NCBI GenBank assembly: GCA_020746105.1
Contig: CM036621.1
Span: 48,518,264 to 48,582,263 of the forward strand
DNA: 64,000 nucleotides
Reading direction: 5' to 3'
From: Trogon surrucura
Taxonomy: Eukaryota; Chordata; Aves; Trogoniformes; Trogonidae
The notes under the pieces are model-generated. The model was not told where the DNA came from and did no database searches. It was given only the letters and a program-made list of their open reading frames with translations. Every line of letters begins with the position of its first letter. The first letter of the stretch is position 1. A program made the position numbers and the translations under genes. Below are positions 1 through 14,100 of the stretch, one piece after another.

Positions 1-2860
1 TAAGAGATCTCATGACTTGGAGATGACTGCAGGGGATGGTGGGAGAGACAGAGGCACCCGTGAAATTGCCTCTGCCAGCAACAAAGGCTTCCTTAGGGTC
101 AGCTGCAATATTTGCTGCTGCCTTGTTTGTTGCAGCTGCCCTGCTTTTATCATGTTCCTTCAAATAAGGGGTTTGTGTCCTCTCTGTCCTTGGAGATGGG
201 CTGGAGTTGCTGGTTGGATGCTTCTGGTCTGACTCCACCTGGCTTTTGGAAATTCCCCTAGCTTGGCCAGGTGCTTGGGATGACACCCTATGCTGATGGG
301 AGCCAAAAGACCCATTGGAGTCACCCATGGAGTTAAGAAGCAAAGCTGGAATTGGCACCATTTTAAGTCAGCCCGCCCCCCAAGCATTATTTCAGCAGTT
401 TATCCCAATCAACCCGCTGGTATTTGCCTCCAGGACCCTGTTTTTCCGTCTCCAAGGCTGCAGGTGCAACATTCCGTGCTGCAGTTACCCCAGCATGGAG
501 ATCCACCACAAAGCATTAATTTTACGAGTTGCAAGCAGCACGGCATGTCCTTCTCCTGTATCCCAAAGTGCCATTTGACCATCTGTTTGGGTTGTGGCTG
601 CCTGCGTGTGTCAACACTGGTTTCATGTACAGGGTGGTGGCAACCCCTTGTAGGTACATCTTCTCTCTGTGGCACTTGGAGCTGCTGTTGGGGAAAATCA
701 GATATTGTTATACTTAGAGAAATTGTTGGGGGTTTTACCCTTCGTTTGGCCAAGCAGGACCTTCTGCACCTGGAGGCGCCAGGCTGAAAAATGAGGATGG
801 GGGAGTAAGAGTGTTGGCTGGTTTCACTAGGATGTTATTTGCTATCTTTAGAAGGGACTGAACAGTATCTTCATCAGTTTTGTTGAACTCTGCTTGTGGG
901 TTTACTTCCTGTTACCAGAAAAAAACACTGTAGAATGGACAGCCAGAGAAGGTCTAGGCCATTTTTCCTACATATCAGTTCACAGTTGTCTTACAAGAGA
1001 TTACCAAGAACTGCAAAGATAACAACTCATGTGAATATTATTTTTAAAGAGTGGCCGTGCATCTAGAAAGGCGTGTTTCTCTTAAAGATACCCCAGAAAT
1101 CCCATTCTTCTATCATCTGGCAAGATCAAGAATCGGAAATTAAGCCCGAGCTCCATCCATGCCTGGTTTTCCAGGAGAGACTTAGCTTGTAACACTTCTC
1201 TCTCCCGCTTTGCCACCCAAGTGCTTGGACCTCAGGTCTGATTGGGAGTACAGATGACAGGAAACACGTAACCCTTCTTGTCCTCTGTGTTTCTGCTCCT
1301 CATTTCCATTCCACACACATGTGGTCACCACAGGTGCTGGTGTGAGCTTCATATAATATTGTCAGATGTGTGATAGTGTCTGTGTGAGTGGCTCTGTGGT
1401 TTTTGATGTTTACTTTTTTTTTAGTTTTGCTTGACTTCATAAGTTTTGGGAGCCTTTGTTTGTGTTTGGATGATGGGGGTAAGAGCTGCTGGCAGGCAGG
1501 TTTAATTGTCCTTATCAAAGCAGAGGATTGCTGAAAGCTGGTGGTTGCTGGGTCTGAACTGCTACAAAATTCAACAGAACGCTTTGAAAGAGGAAAAAAA
1601 ACAAGTCTTTCTTGGCTGGCAAATATACCACTGAGCTGGAGGAGGAGAGTTTCCCTAAAGAGAAGCAGTTCCCAAGCCAACATAATACTTGAAGTTTATT
1701 CTGTGGACCTGCCCCATGCAGCGTTTTTCTCTTTTTGCTAAACCAGCACTTTTGGGGGTTATTGGCACTGCTGAGCACTTGCATTTTTCACATTTTCATT
1801 GCATAGCAGACCACATCTTCCTGATTTTATGCAACCTTGTGATCCTTTTGGAGGAGAATAATATTCGAATCTGGGCAGCGCAAGACCTGCTGTCGGAGCT
1901 CCTGGCGTGATTGTCTGAGCCCGGGAACAGGGTCTCGTTGTGATGTTAATTAGTATCTATTGACCCGCTCTGCTGTTCAGATGCAGTGGGGCGCACACGG
2001 GGCTCTCAAATACAGTTATGTAAGAAGCAGCCCAATGATGCCTGGCTCTCGCCAATAAACTAATTGCTTTTTGCTGGGACCCCATCTCTGCTGGAAGAGG
2101 AGCTAGAAATCAATTTCTGGCTTCCAGAGAAGATCATGCATTCCTGATATCCAAGCTCAGCATTGCATCTGTAGTCGTCCCCTTTTCTGCACAAAATTCA
2201 TCCAAGTTTGGATTCAAAACCCTTTTCTGGCTCTGTTCATAGAGTTTAATCGAATCTTCGTTTCAAGTGAGTTACTGGGGTGGATAATTGCTTGCACCCA
2301 TGGGCAAGTGCAGTGCCTGAGCAGCTGGGAGACTGGTCCCACCAGGCAGAATAGTTTTCAGCCTTGCCATCTTGCTCCCTGTTTAGATACCTGTCGGGGG
2401 AAAAAAAAGTTTGGTTAGTATTGATATTTGCCCTGATTAAAAATGAGAAATGGGTTTCTTTTGATATCCAAGGTTCAGGGAACTCTTGATTAGTCATACA
2501 GAGAGCGTTTTACTGGGGAAGAGATCAGCTCTGGTAGTTGGAATATTGCAATATATATCCCTTTGGGTATGTGATATGTTTAGCATTTTTCTTAAAATCC
2601 TGACAAACCATCTTTTCTTGCTAAGCGTAAACGAGGGAAGTGCTGTTTCCTAGTTAAGCTCTTTGCTATGAGCAAAGCTCACCTTCCCCAATTGCTGTGA
2701 GAGCAGTTAGCAGATGCAGGAGGCCAGTCCCCAGTGTGGCTGTACTGGTTGTGGGAACCCAGATGCTCTTGATTTTTCCTTACCAGGCTGTTGACGGGGC
2801 AGGGTGGGGAGGAAATTGGTTTAATGAGATCAGACACAAGAAAGAGTGGGGGGAGTGAGC
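1..2860. other. Non-coding region upstream of MLPH
   Basis: I find no exon or recognisable repeat here. The open frames are short and lack splice context or family similarity. In the human order the gene on this side is COL6A3, but none of it is visible. Roughly 1880-2130 is a stretch of mixed composition with several homeodomain-like TTAATTAG / TAATTG words and a CCAATAAA word; it reads like a possible conserved regulatory element, but sequence alone cannot prove that. Confidence 0.6.
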
Positions 2861-2899
2861 AAAGAGGGAGCAGAGGGTCGTAGTGGGGCAGGACCCACC

Positions 2900-3409
2900 A
2901 TGACTGAGCCGGTCGCCCTGGGAGCGCAGGCTCAGCTCCTCCCGGGGGTCTTCATCCCCCTCCCAAACCCCGTGGCTTGCCTTCCCCGGGGAGGCGTTTT
3001 GGTTGAAGGTTTCATTTGACTCGCACACCCTGCATAAAGCAGGCAGCTAATCTGAGAGTAAACATCTCCTTTAAGCCCAGCCAGGCAAAGGAGGTCTGGA
3101 GCTGCCTCTGCAGCTCTGGGCAGAACCCCCGGGGGAAGAAGGCAGGGCTGCCTGCCGCGGTGACGGAGGAGTCCCCGCAGTCGATAGGCACCGTGCCAGT
3201 CCTGCTCGGGGCTGGCTCACCCGGCAGACGGGCTACGGTGCTGCCAGGAGCCGGCTGGCCTGCCCGCAGCTCTGCCTCTGCCCCGTTTATACAGGCAGCC
3301 GCGGAGGTGGGGCTGAGCTCTTCCCCCTCTGTCAGCATCCCGGGGTACGGGAGAGCGAGCACTCGGGGTAACGAGTAACAGGACGGGCTTCAGTCCTCGC
3401 CGGGGCGAG
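2900..3409 (+). promoter_or_regulatory. MLPH: GC-rich promoter / 5' UTR region of MLPH
   Basis: Base composition becomes GC- and CpG-rich from about 2.9 kb and stays so through the first coding exon, then drops in the intron. This is the pattern of a promoter-proximal region. I see no clear TATA box at a usable distance, so the transcription start is not fixed. The start codon has G at -3 and G at +4, a good vertebrate initiation context. A separate upstream non-coding exon cannot be excluded. Confidence 0.45.
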
Positions 3410-6400
3410 ATGGGGAGGAAGCTGGACCTCTCCAAGCTCACCGATGAAGAGGCCAAGCACGTCTGGGAAGTCGTTCAACGGGACTTTGATCTGCGCAAGA
3501 AAGAGGAGGAACGGCTGGAGTGAGTATCTGCTCGGTGCTCCGTGAGGGTGGGTGCGAGCAAGCTGTAGCTGCGGGTCCCTGCATGTCCTGTTGTATCGGA
3601 CTTGTGGGAGTAAAGCAACACGTTGAGACGACAGGCGAGCAGGAACAGCCAGGACTCGGCTGTTAAAATTAAACCTTGTGGTTAATAGATTACGTTATCA
3701 GCAGCGAGGTGACGCGTTTGGGCTGCAAAGGTGCAGACTGGCGCTGTGCCATCCGTGACAACACAGATTGGTGTCGCTACAGTCATTTATGGGGACAAAT
3801 ACCTGAGCCTCACTCAGGAGATGTCTTTGTGGGGCTTGATGCTGTTGTGGCTTCCATGGGGAGACCTTACCTTGGAGCAAAAGGTGGGATTTGGCTCCCT
3901 TGCTTTTGTTTCATGTGACAGTTCTCCTGCATTTAGGACAGGAAGGGTATTTAGTGGGTCTTGTGAGTCCACAGACTCCTGAAGAATCCTGGAAAAATAG
4001 CTGAGAGGAATAATAGTGTAGTAGCCTTAAATATGCTCTACAGTGGTCCTTGCTGTCCTGGGAAACTTTTAGGGGGCTACAGGATTAGGAAAAAAAAAAT
4101 TAAAATATCTGGAGCAGCGAATGGTGTATCTTCTAAGTTCTTATAAACAGGACATTTGACAAAAGTGCTGTTTAAGAAAGTGTTCAGTCAGATTGGGTTA
4201 AATTTCAAGCATGAGAAACTGCGGGGCTTTAGATCTTGTTTGCTAACTATGTCAGGTGATGAACTGAATTTTTTAACTTTATTTCAAGAAGTTGCAGCTG
4301 GCCAAGCTCTCATTATTTCCCCAGTGGGATGGCCCATGCTCCCAGGCCAGATCTGGGCAGTGCTGTGTTCCTGCCGAGCTCCCTTACTCTCCTAGCTCTG
4401 AATTTTATGAGCCAGGGCTAGTGCCGATGGCATGGCAATGCCTGGGAACCCGCGCCTCATTGATTACCCTGTAAGATCTAAAGGGAAAGGTGAGAGTCCT
4501 CTTCTTTCATCTGGGATGTCTGCATCTGAGCTGTCAAAGCATCCCCCAAAAGCTTGCTGTCGTGGGTTTCCACACAAGGCTGTGTAGGAGCCTGTCTGCT
4601 GACACCATTAGCCACAAGAAGCTCTCAGTCATGTAGTTTTGAACCTCCTGATTATTTTTTTGCTTAAGAAAACCCAGTCTGTCTAGGAGGCAGAGATAAT
4701 TTCAGTATCATCATCTACTGCCTGCCTCTGCTGGTAGCTCTAAAGTGCAGGACTGAGATCAGACAAGAGTGTTTAAAAAAATTATCGCCCTGGAAAGGGT
4801 GAATGTCTCCCTTGTGATGGATCTGAGCTCTGCCTGGAGGAAGGAGGTGGGGACTGACATTGCTGTGCCCTGCAGCAAAGAAGTGGGCGAGGTGGATTCC
4901 TCAACTACTTGACCTTGGCGCCAGCCTGGCTTATCTGGGTCCATTCTGATGCCCACGAGGTTCCCAAATTGAGTGCCATGGTATGGGAGGCATAAACAGG
5001 GGAAAGGTCTCAGAATGCTTCTACTCTACTGTTGTCCCTTCTCCCAAGCGTTTTTCCCCTCTGTCCCAGCAGTCATGGATCTTTTTTTTCCATTTTTTCA
5101 TTTTTTCCTGCCTGGTGGAGGGCTGGTGTGCCTGGCACTGCCCGAGTCTCTGGGGTAGAGCACGTTAGCCTGTCCAAAGCTTGGCTGCCTCCCACCACAG
5201 GCTCAGCTAAGGTCACACATCAGGTATTTCTCTAATACCTGGAATAGATAGACCACAACTCTGGGAAAGTTTGCCACATTTCTACATGCTGGACACGGAG
5301 CCGTGTGAGCGTTTTCTGCCCGTAGCAAGCTGTGACATGATGTGATGTTATGGGAGACCCTACAGCCATTCACCCTGCTCCCTGTGCTCTGACCATTCCC
5401 ATTAGCTTTTCTGTTCATTTGCTTTTCTATTCACTGGGCTTGTCTCAACCTGCAAGCCTTGGCGAAATGTGTCCCCCTGCCGAGCTTGGTCTTTTTCTTC
5501 TCTTTCTGCTGCTTCTCTGCATTTTGTTTTTTGGCTGAAGCTATTCAGCAACAACGGACAAAGGCTTCAGCTGGCCAGAAACTGCACAACCATGCGAGGG
5601 TAATGCTTTGCCTGAGAAATTAAATAATGGCCACTTTGTGGGGGCTCTCCCTGCTTCTTTCCATGAATGTGCCTGCCAGAAGCTCCATTTTTGGGGGATG
5701 GCTCCCTGCATCTCTCCTGCAGCTCAACTGGACTGACCCCGCCACAGTTTGGCATCCAACTCCCTCTGATTTCTTCTGCCGTGAGCAGAGCGGGGAAGGG
5801 GCTGGCTTGTGTGCCCACCAGTGAGAGGAGGCAAGAGACATGCGGTTCCTGTGGGTTTTAAACTGGTTTGGCTGATACTTGTCCCTCCTTCGACAGGTCT
5901 TGTGGGCAAGGGAGGGGAAGTGAAGGGATCCGACCGGTCTCTGTGAACCAGAAAAAGCAGTTCAGTGAAAGATCGGATGCTGCTGGAAACAGCCTTAATG
6001 TGGGAGTGGAACAGGAGCACTGAGCCCAACCCAAGGGCTTTCTATTTGAGGGTTCATTTTTAGTAACCACCTGTAAATTTACTGCTGAGCATTTGCACTA
6101 AGTTGTTTGAAACACTGTTAGAATGGTGAATAGCTGAATATAGAAACTAGATGCTCATTTCAGTCTTTATACTGATGTTGACATGTCCCAGATCCTCAGT
6201 TACTGCGAGTTAATGTCGCTGCCACATAACAGCGAGCACAGCCTGGAGTGGTGGCAGTGAGCTGCCAAGAAAAGTCCCCCCCTAGAAAAAAACAAACTAA
6301 GAACTGATCCCTAACGTGCAAACTGCTTTGGTTAAACAGAGATTAGCTTGACTGACATCCATGTTGTTCCCACCACCAGCCACATCACTGCTCATGTGGG

Positions 6401-8115
6401 CACCGTGGCACTGTGCTGTTACACCAGCAAAGCTCCTGCCACAGTCACCCCAGCGTCAGCCTGTCTCCCCGGGGCTGGGGGCACCGGGAGCATCACCAGA
6501 AGCCTCATGGTCCATGTTGTGCTTCTGAAGCAGCCTCCAGATCTGATTGCTTGAGGGTTTTGGCCTGGGCTGACTTCTACTCTGGAAAATGCAGCTTCCT
6601 AACCCTGCCTAGACAGAAAACAACTTTCTAGGACCTTCCCTACAAGTCAAACATTGCCTTTCAGCCATAGCCTCAAAAGCAAACAGACCCAAGGCAGTGC
6701 ATGGCGCGGGGAGCAAACAGAAAGCCTTTGGGGAGTGCAGTGGGCCTCCGCCAGCTCAGCAGGCACCGTAGCCATCCCTGGCTGTGCCTGGGGGTTCAGC
6801 CTCACACAGGAACTTCCTTGCATGGGGACCTGCTCTAACAACCAGGCCCGGGTAGCAAAGCAAGCTTGTAGGGATGGACTGCCAGGAGAAGGTGCTCTTG
6901 GAAAGCGCTTGTGCTGGCTGGTCTTGGAAGGAACTGTTGTGAGCATCTCCTCCTGCTGCTGTTCTCTGAACAGCAAGGACCACGTTGCACATCACTTCTG
7001 CCTGTAATAAAAGTCTCTACTGAATTTAGTGCTGAAGGACTAGAACAAAAGCCTTTTTAATCTCAGACTGCTTTTTTTATTTTATTTTTTTTGAACGGAG
7101 AATTCCAGAAAGCTTTTAATTCTCAACTGGACTTCAGGCTGAAATATTGTGTTAGGCTGGTAGGTTGAGATGCAACCAGAGACTTTGAGAAATTATGCTC
7201 TCCTGAGATTTATATTCAATACCTGGTGAAGTAAATGGGAAAGATTTTGGCACAATCAGATCTAATCTTAAACTTAGCAATGGGAGATCCTTATATAGTA
7301 ACCTGCCCTCAATCTGGAGCCTACTTCTTCGTTCAGCTTATTTAACTCATGGTACTCGTGATAGTTTATTAGATTTGCCCTCCAGCTGTTTCCACAAGCT
7401 GCAGGACTCGGGATGTTCCCTGGAAAATCGTTCCTGAAATAACTGAGGCATGACGGTGTTTGCCATGTGAGACTTCACGGTGCAATGCTAACAAAGCCAA
7501 GTTCTTGTGTTTTTGGGATGTTTTCTGCAGGGAGCTGAAATGCAAGATCGACCAGGAGAGCAGCAAGAGAGAGTTCCTGACGAATCAGTCCCACCTCAAC
7601 GAAACTCACTGCGTCCACTGCCTCCAGCCCTTCAAGTTCCTGCTGAACAGCAAGCGGCAGTGTCTGGACTGCCACTTCTACACCTGCAAGAACTGCAGCC
7701 GCTACAACAAAAAGGAGCAAGGCTGGGTCTGCGATCCCTGCCGCCTCTCCAGGTACCCCTCCTGCGATGGAGGGCGAGAGACAAGGCGAGCCTCGGAGCT
7801 GAGGCTCGGGAAGAGTCGCCCCAACCCAGCATCCCTTTTTATGCTGGTTAGAAACTAACGATGCTGGTTAGAAAGCAGGCTGTGTTTTTTTGTTAAGAGA
7901 TGGTTTCTGGGTGAGGGACTGGTGACCATGAGTATGGCTGCACTGGCTCATCTGTATGTGTGTCCTCTCTTTGGGCAGGATTGTGAAGATCGGTTCCCTG
8001 GAGTGGTACTACGAACACGTGAGATCCCGTTTCAAGAGATTTGGAAGTGCCAAGGTGCTGCAGTCCCTCTATGGCAGGCTGCAGCCAGGGCAGGGGCTGA
8101 ACTCCGCATTTCTAG
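3410..8115 (+). other. MLPH: MLPH exons 1-3: Slp homology (RAB27-binding) domain
   Basis: These exons encode residues 1-156. Residues 1-60 form the first helical half (SHD1), starting [19 protein letters not shown] zinc-finger of FYVE-like type follows, with eight cysteines in pairs at 64/67, 81/84, 89/92 and 104/107. After it comes the SLEWYY motif (about 117-122), the counterpart of the SGAWFF-type Rab-contact motif of rabphilin-family effectors. Arg35, the residue replaced by Trp in the lavender chicken, is intact (codon CGG at 3512-3514). Introns 1 and 2 are about 4.0 kb and 0.23 kb; I saw no repeat in them beyond short A/T tracts. Confidence 0.92.
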
Positions 8116-11100
8116 GTGAGGAAGAGCACGGGGCTTTCTCCTACAGCACCATGTTGGGGTGCACCAAGAGAGAAACATCTGCATTGATGCTACTCCAAGT
8201 GCCACGGAGTTTTGAGACCATTCAAAACATCCTGGGGAGGAAGCAGAGGCTTAGAGTTGTGCGTTCATACTGAGAGCAGCAGAGCAGATGTTTTTGTGGA
8301 TTTTTTTTTTTCCCCACTGTTAAGGTTGAAGTTTTTGCCACAGCTCTTGTTTTTCTTTCTTTTGGGTCTTTTTGTCACAGGGGAGAGCTTGTGAAATTAA
8401 CCCAAGTTTAACCTACAGGCCCAAAACATCCAGCTGGCTGGATAAAGCCAGCATTCATTTTTTCCCATGATCTAATAATTTTTACAGCAAATCTGATGAT
8501 AAACTAGGATGGATAAAACTGTGTCAAAATCAGTGAGTTACCTGTCACCATAGCTATTTTCTTCAGAGCTTTGTGGATCTTCACTATTTCTGATATTGGT
8601 ATCATAATTAATACAATATTATTTACTGGGAAGCTGCCATTCATATAGCTCCTGCATTGCTTTGCCTATTGCCTTTGAAAACCAATGTGGATTTTTCTCC
8701 CATCTTGAGGAGCCACAGAAAAGTTTGCAGAAGTACCATTGACATGAGCTGATTGAACTGGTCCGATCACATTTTTATCCAGAGCACTCATGGTAGAAGT
8801 GTCAGAAGGGGTGTGGAGGGTAATGGCATTAAATTTAAAATTAACGGACTGAGTTAAGTATGCAGTGTTCAGTCTGAAAATGCATCAGACCACGCAGAAA
8901 GGACAATCCAAGAGAAAACCAAACCAAGCATGGATAACGGCACTTTGGGCTTCTTTAAATTGAGATTATGATGTCCTTTTCGAAAAGACATGATTTTGTT
9001 GTTATTACTTCGTAACACCAGTGATTTGACTTGACCCTTGAGCAGGCAAGCACATTCTCCTGGGATGTATCTCTGGTTGCAGGAACTCCAGCCGAATGAT
9101 GTGAAACCACTGCATTTTGCATGGCCATCAGCTTTTTGCTGTGCCTTCCCCTGCTGCTGCACTCCCAGGCGTGTTGCATCGGGACTGTGGATGTGGTGGC
9201 CATAAGGTTGTTGACTTTTAAAAGTCAAGTCCTGTCTCCAAGTGTCTGGTTTGTTCTCTCTAAAGAGCCTTTTTGATGATCATGCCTTGTGACAACTGGA
9301 GAATAACTCCAATTAACTCTAACTCTGAGGCTTGGTCTCTGTGAGGTACCTGGATAAAATATGCTTATTTATTTTTACCACTGTTTTCCCTTTCTTTTAG
9401 GTCTTCATGACAGAGTTTACAGCCTGCCAGACATTAACAGTAAGTAAAACACAGAATCACAGTTTAAGAGAGGTTTCCCCATGCCTTTTTTCTCTTCACA
9501 CCCTCTGTTTATGGGCACTCCAGTGAGTTTTGGTGTGGCTGGACCGGGGGAGACATCTCTCCACTTTGGAGGAGGTGGGCTGTAATGCTTGTGTTTTGCA
9601 CTGTGATACACTGGGGTTTCCAAGGGTAGGCTTGGATACAAGAGGACTTTTAATTACATGCCAAATTTGAAGTTTGCCAGTGCTCATCACCTCAGTGTAC
9701 TTATATCATATGTTTAGAACTGACCGTATTCTTAAGGAATCTACTGAATTTGGCACTTTGGGTTTTGTTCCTTAGGAGCCTTTGTGGTAAAGATTCACTG
9801 CACTTTGCCATTTGCTATAGGAAAGAGCATTTTGCCTACCTTGACTTTGGATTTGGTCTGTCATTTGTGCTGTTCCCAATGTAGTGCTAGGCTCAGCAGC
9901 GATCCAAGTACAAAGATAGAGACGCAGAAAAGAACGGGTCACTGACAGAGAATGGAGCTGGCTGATGGGAACCAGGAAAAGCAGAAGCAGAGCTGTGTTG
10001 GGCTGAGCTGTAGTGCCTTCAAACACTGGAGTCACCCGAGCAGACCTCGAGGTGCTTTCTGTGGTGGAGGTGCCCTTTCATCTTCCTGCAGTGGTCACTT
10101 CCACATCTGTGGTGGTGCACAGCTGTAAGGGGAAGCAATGAGAGGCCAGCTAAGCTTTTGCACGTGCTAAGAGTTGGGTATCTGCAGGGCTTCCTGGGAA
10201 CTGCACCCCAAAGAGCTTCCACATTACAGATCTTAAACTGTGGTGTCCGCATGCCAGCTGCAGCGGTGAGGCTACCTTAAGATGTTAAAGAACAAAAAAT
10301 TGGGGACATATTTCTAATCTTTGTAAGAAGCATGACCTCAGGTGCATTACTGTGACCACCACAGTGGGGACTTACCTCCCCCAGGCTCAGGGTGCAGGGG
10401 CTGCCCATACAGAGCGTACCGTTGTCTCCCATCCAGGTGAATGCCAGCTCCTCAACACCAGTGACGTTGGGAATGACAGTGATGATGAAGATGATGTCCT
10501 TCGTGGAGCTGAAGCAGAGTGCTACAGCAGGGTAAGCATTTTGTTCTGGGACCCTTCCTGCCTTGCTCTGCGCCCTCAGCTGCTGCTGGCCTGCCTTGGG
10601 TGGTGGCGGTGGTGGTGATGTATGCCATGTTCAAAACTGGCCCTTTCTCTGTTTTCCTTCTCTGAGGTAAGCCCCTCTCCCAGTTTGTGTAGAAACAGCA
10701 AAGTCAGTAAAATCACAAAAACTTGTCCTCTGGAAACCAGATCCACATCTGACACTAAAGATGTCCCACATTAATAGAAGAGTCCCAGCTCCTACATGTA
10801 TAATGAGAACCCACCTGTTTTCTTACTAGAAGAAGAGATACCTGGTAGAGTAGCAAAGCACAGCTGGGTTCCTGAGTATATCAACTTGTCTCCTGGGCTT
10901 TTCTGGAACTGTGTGTACCGGTTAAGAAGCCTGATTGGAAGTGTATTTGTCCCTGCAGCGTGTGTGGAATCTGCCGGTGTGTTTGAAATGCCGGTACGGG
11001 TACATACGTGCTGTTACACACGTGCAAACTCAGCCTGTGGCTGCAGGTATGTGCTGAATTCCACACAGCTGATTCTTTGTTTTGGTCTGTTTCTGAAGTC

Positions 11101-14100
11101 TTAGGGGCTTGTCCAGGATACTTTGAATCTCAAAAACATCTCCTGGACCTCTCTCTAAGCTGCAGCTTGGCTCAGCTTTCCTATAAGGCCTTTCTAAACC
11201 AGGAGAGAGCTCCTCACTGTCTGCTTGTAGCCACAGTCCTGAGCCAGAGACTCTGGAAATCAGGAACCCACTTTTCCTTGACTCCAGCCCTATGTACCTG
11301 TCTCTGTGCAAGCAGGACAATACCAGCCCCCAATTTTCTCTGCAAAAAGCAAGAGTCTTGCTTTGGGCTGTGCAAATTTGAGCAAACTAAGGAGACAAGG
11401 GCCCTCCCTCCCCCTTTCTTCATGGTCAACTGTGGTTTATGCTGAATTTTCCTTTCCTCCACTTTCTGTGCTGACTAAGATGCGCAAGACAAAGCGCCTG
11501 CTGTCTGTCCACCCCTTTGATTTTGAACTGGACTCAGACTACTCTGCTCAGTCTCGTCGCCAGTCTGTGCAGCAATCTCCAGTAGCCAGCAGCCCGGATG
11601 CTTTCCAGGTACTGGGAGAGTGCTGGGGGGTTCCTTTCCTCCCTTCCTCCTCCTCCTCGCTACCTCTGCTACCCGCTCCTTGAGCTGGTGTTGGGAGGCA
11701 AGGGGGCCAATCCTCGCTCACCATAGTCCCTCTTGCTATCTTTTCTTTTATTTGAAGCCCTTTGCCTCAGGCTAGGTCAGGAGTAGGACATCTGACTGAA
11801 GCGAGGATGAGTGATGAGACAGCAGGAGGTTGTCTGGCCTTCTCCCTGCCAATTTGTTTGCTTTCTGAAGACAACTGTTTTCTTGTGTTATCCCAAGGCT
11901 GTGGGACAGCCTAGTTTTCAGCAGGCTTTTGGAGGTTCAGTACTCAAGGGATGAAATGAAGCCAGACTCTTCTCCCATCATCCCCTCCAGTTGGGCTGGC
12001 TTTGCCATGTGGTGGCACTGGGGATGTAGTTGGCTGGCAGCTTCATGGGGGGCACACAACCTTTGTGAGACTGAACAGATGAAAAGGAGCCAGCATGAAT
12101 GCAGAGACAGCACCTGTGGAGTGGGGGCCCCCATCAGTTAGAGAAGAGAACCTAGGGAGAACAAAAACTGCTTGAACACTGGTTATTTCCATATAGGAGA
12201 CTATGTATGTCTTGCTCCTGACTATGGAGCCGATGGATATCTCCAGCACAAGCAACGGTGGTGCCTTGCAGCCAAGGGCCTGGGGGTCAGCCACCTCCAT
12301 CTTCCAGCTCTGGGGAGGAACACAGACGAGGCTGCCCTGGATGTAGCAGAAGGTTCTTCAAGCCTGAGATGCTTCAGATGAAGCTTTTTGAACTGCTCTT
12401 GTTTGCCATTGCTGTTGAAATTGCACTTTTAAAACATTAGATGGTGGCCCCTTCCTTCTAATGATACTGTGACACTTTCAGCTCCACTCCTGGGTGGAAG
12501 TAGGATGTGCTGAGAGGTGTAACATGGCTTTTAAAAAAAATCCGCAAAATTCCAAGAAAGAAGACAAATTTGGGGCAAACAAGTAGATTAATTCTTTATC
12601 TAAGCACATTTTTATGCAGCAGAATTCAGTGTGAGTCTAGGGAAGGCTGGCCTCTGCTGGATCATCTAAATCTGATTTATCAGTTGCAGGTTATTTGTGG
12701 GGCAGAATGTGACTATCATTTACATAAGCGAAAGGGCATGGTGCTTTCAAAAACGAGCTTTTAGCGGTCTAGCTAAAAGGACTCTGTGCCTAGTTCTTAT
12801 AAAAATTAACAGTGACCCCTGGCAGTGACGAGAAGTATTGCTCAGGGCTCATAAACAAGGTAAAGTCTTTAAACTGGGTTATCGGGAATTGGCATTATGA
12901 AAGGTCAGTCCATGCATGTATTGGAGGATAAAGCGAGGAGCTGTTAGCAAAGTTGAGGAGGGGCAAGGAGTCTTCATGGGCAGCTGCTCAGCAGTAATCC
13001 TCATCTCTCAGTCCTTCCCCGATTTCCCGAACTCAGCAGAAGATGCTTCCCAGAAGGAGTCCAGCATCGCAGATGCAGATCTGGTCTTCCACCACATCCT
13101 GCAAGAACAGGGACCGGGTGTGAGCCCTCCAGAGCAGCACTTTAGCACAGAGGTTCGTCTCACTGTCAATTCACGGAGAAGGAGCCTGGAAAGAAATGCA
13201 AAACCTGGTAGGTGTCTCTGGCCAAGCTCCTCTTGTATCCTTTTGAAGAAAAGTGGCTGCAAGTGTTGGACCTAAATGAAAATGCCTTTGATTTTCTTTG
13301 AGCAATCTCAAAGCCTCTAAAAGGCTTTTGAGGGTCAAGACAAAAATATCCATCTGCAAAAGTGATTTTTCTCATGAAAGAATTGTCTGAAGTTACTTGT
13401 TTGTAACAGGCTGGTCTCGTTCCCAACAAACCTGAAGCCAGAGTCATTATTCTTAAGATGTCTGTCCCTTTTATACCAACTCATCTTGTCCAGGGTAGAA
13501 ACTAGATACAGTCAAATGGACACTACTAGAAACAACAGAATGTGTTTTCTCCTGCAGACAGGGGTAGATGAGTTCAACTCCTTTCCAAAGGATATCATGG
13601 GTGCAGAAAGTTTTGGGTTCTAAGGGGACTTGAAGGGGACAAGAACTGGGGACAAGCATTGGGGCTTGCTAAGTAGCATCCTTGTAGCTGGGCAGGGTGT
13701 GCTGGTAGGCTACAGGATCTGTGGCTTCATGAGTCTATAAATACCCCAGCAAGTGATGCAGCAGATTTTGCCTTTTAGTATTGCTGGTTTTCCAGCTGTG
13801 ATAGCAGAGCCAGGAGGGTTGGACACTGGCTTGTCACATGCAGATGTGACCTTCTGGGTCTCCAACTGCTTGGTTGTATTTTCAGGGCACTAGGAAAACT
13901 ACCGTGAGCTGTTGAAATTCCCACTCTGAGCCCCACTGGAGCGACACAGCAGCAGGGTCCTCTGTCTTGTTAATTCCATTTTTCCTTATTGTTTTTTGTC
14001 TCATTTGCATTTCTCTTTCAAAAAGGAAACTTTCTGCTCTTTAAAACATTCCATCTTAGACTGATGTCTCTCTAGGCTGACCTAAACATCCGTCACCTGG

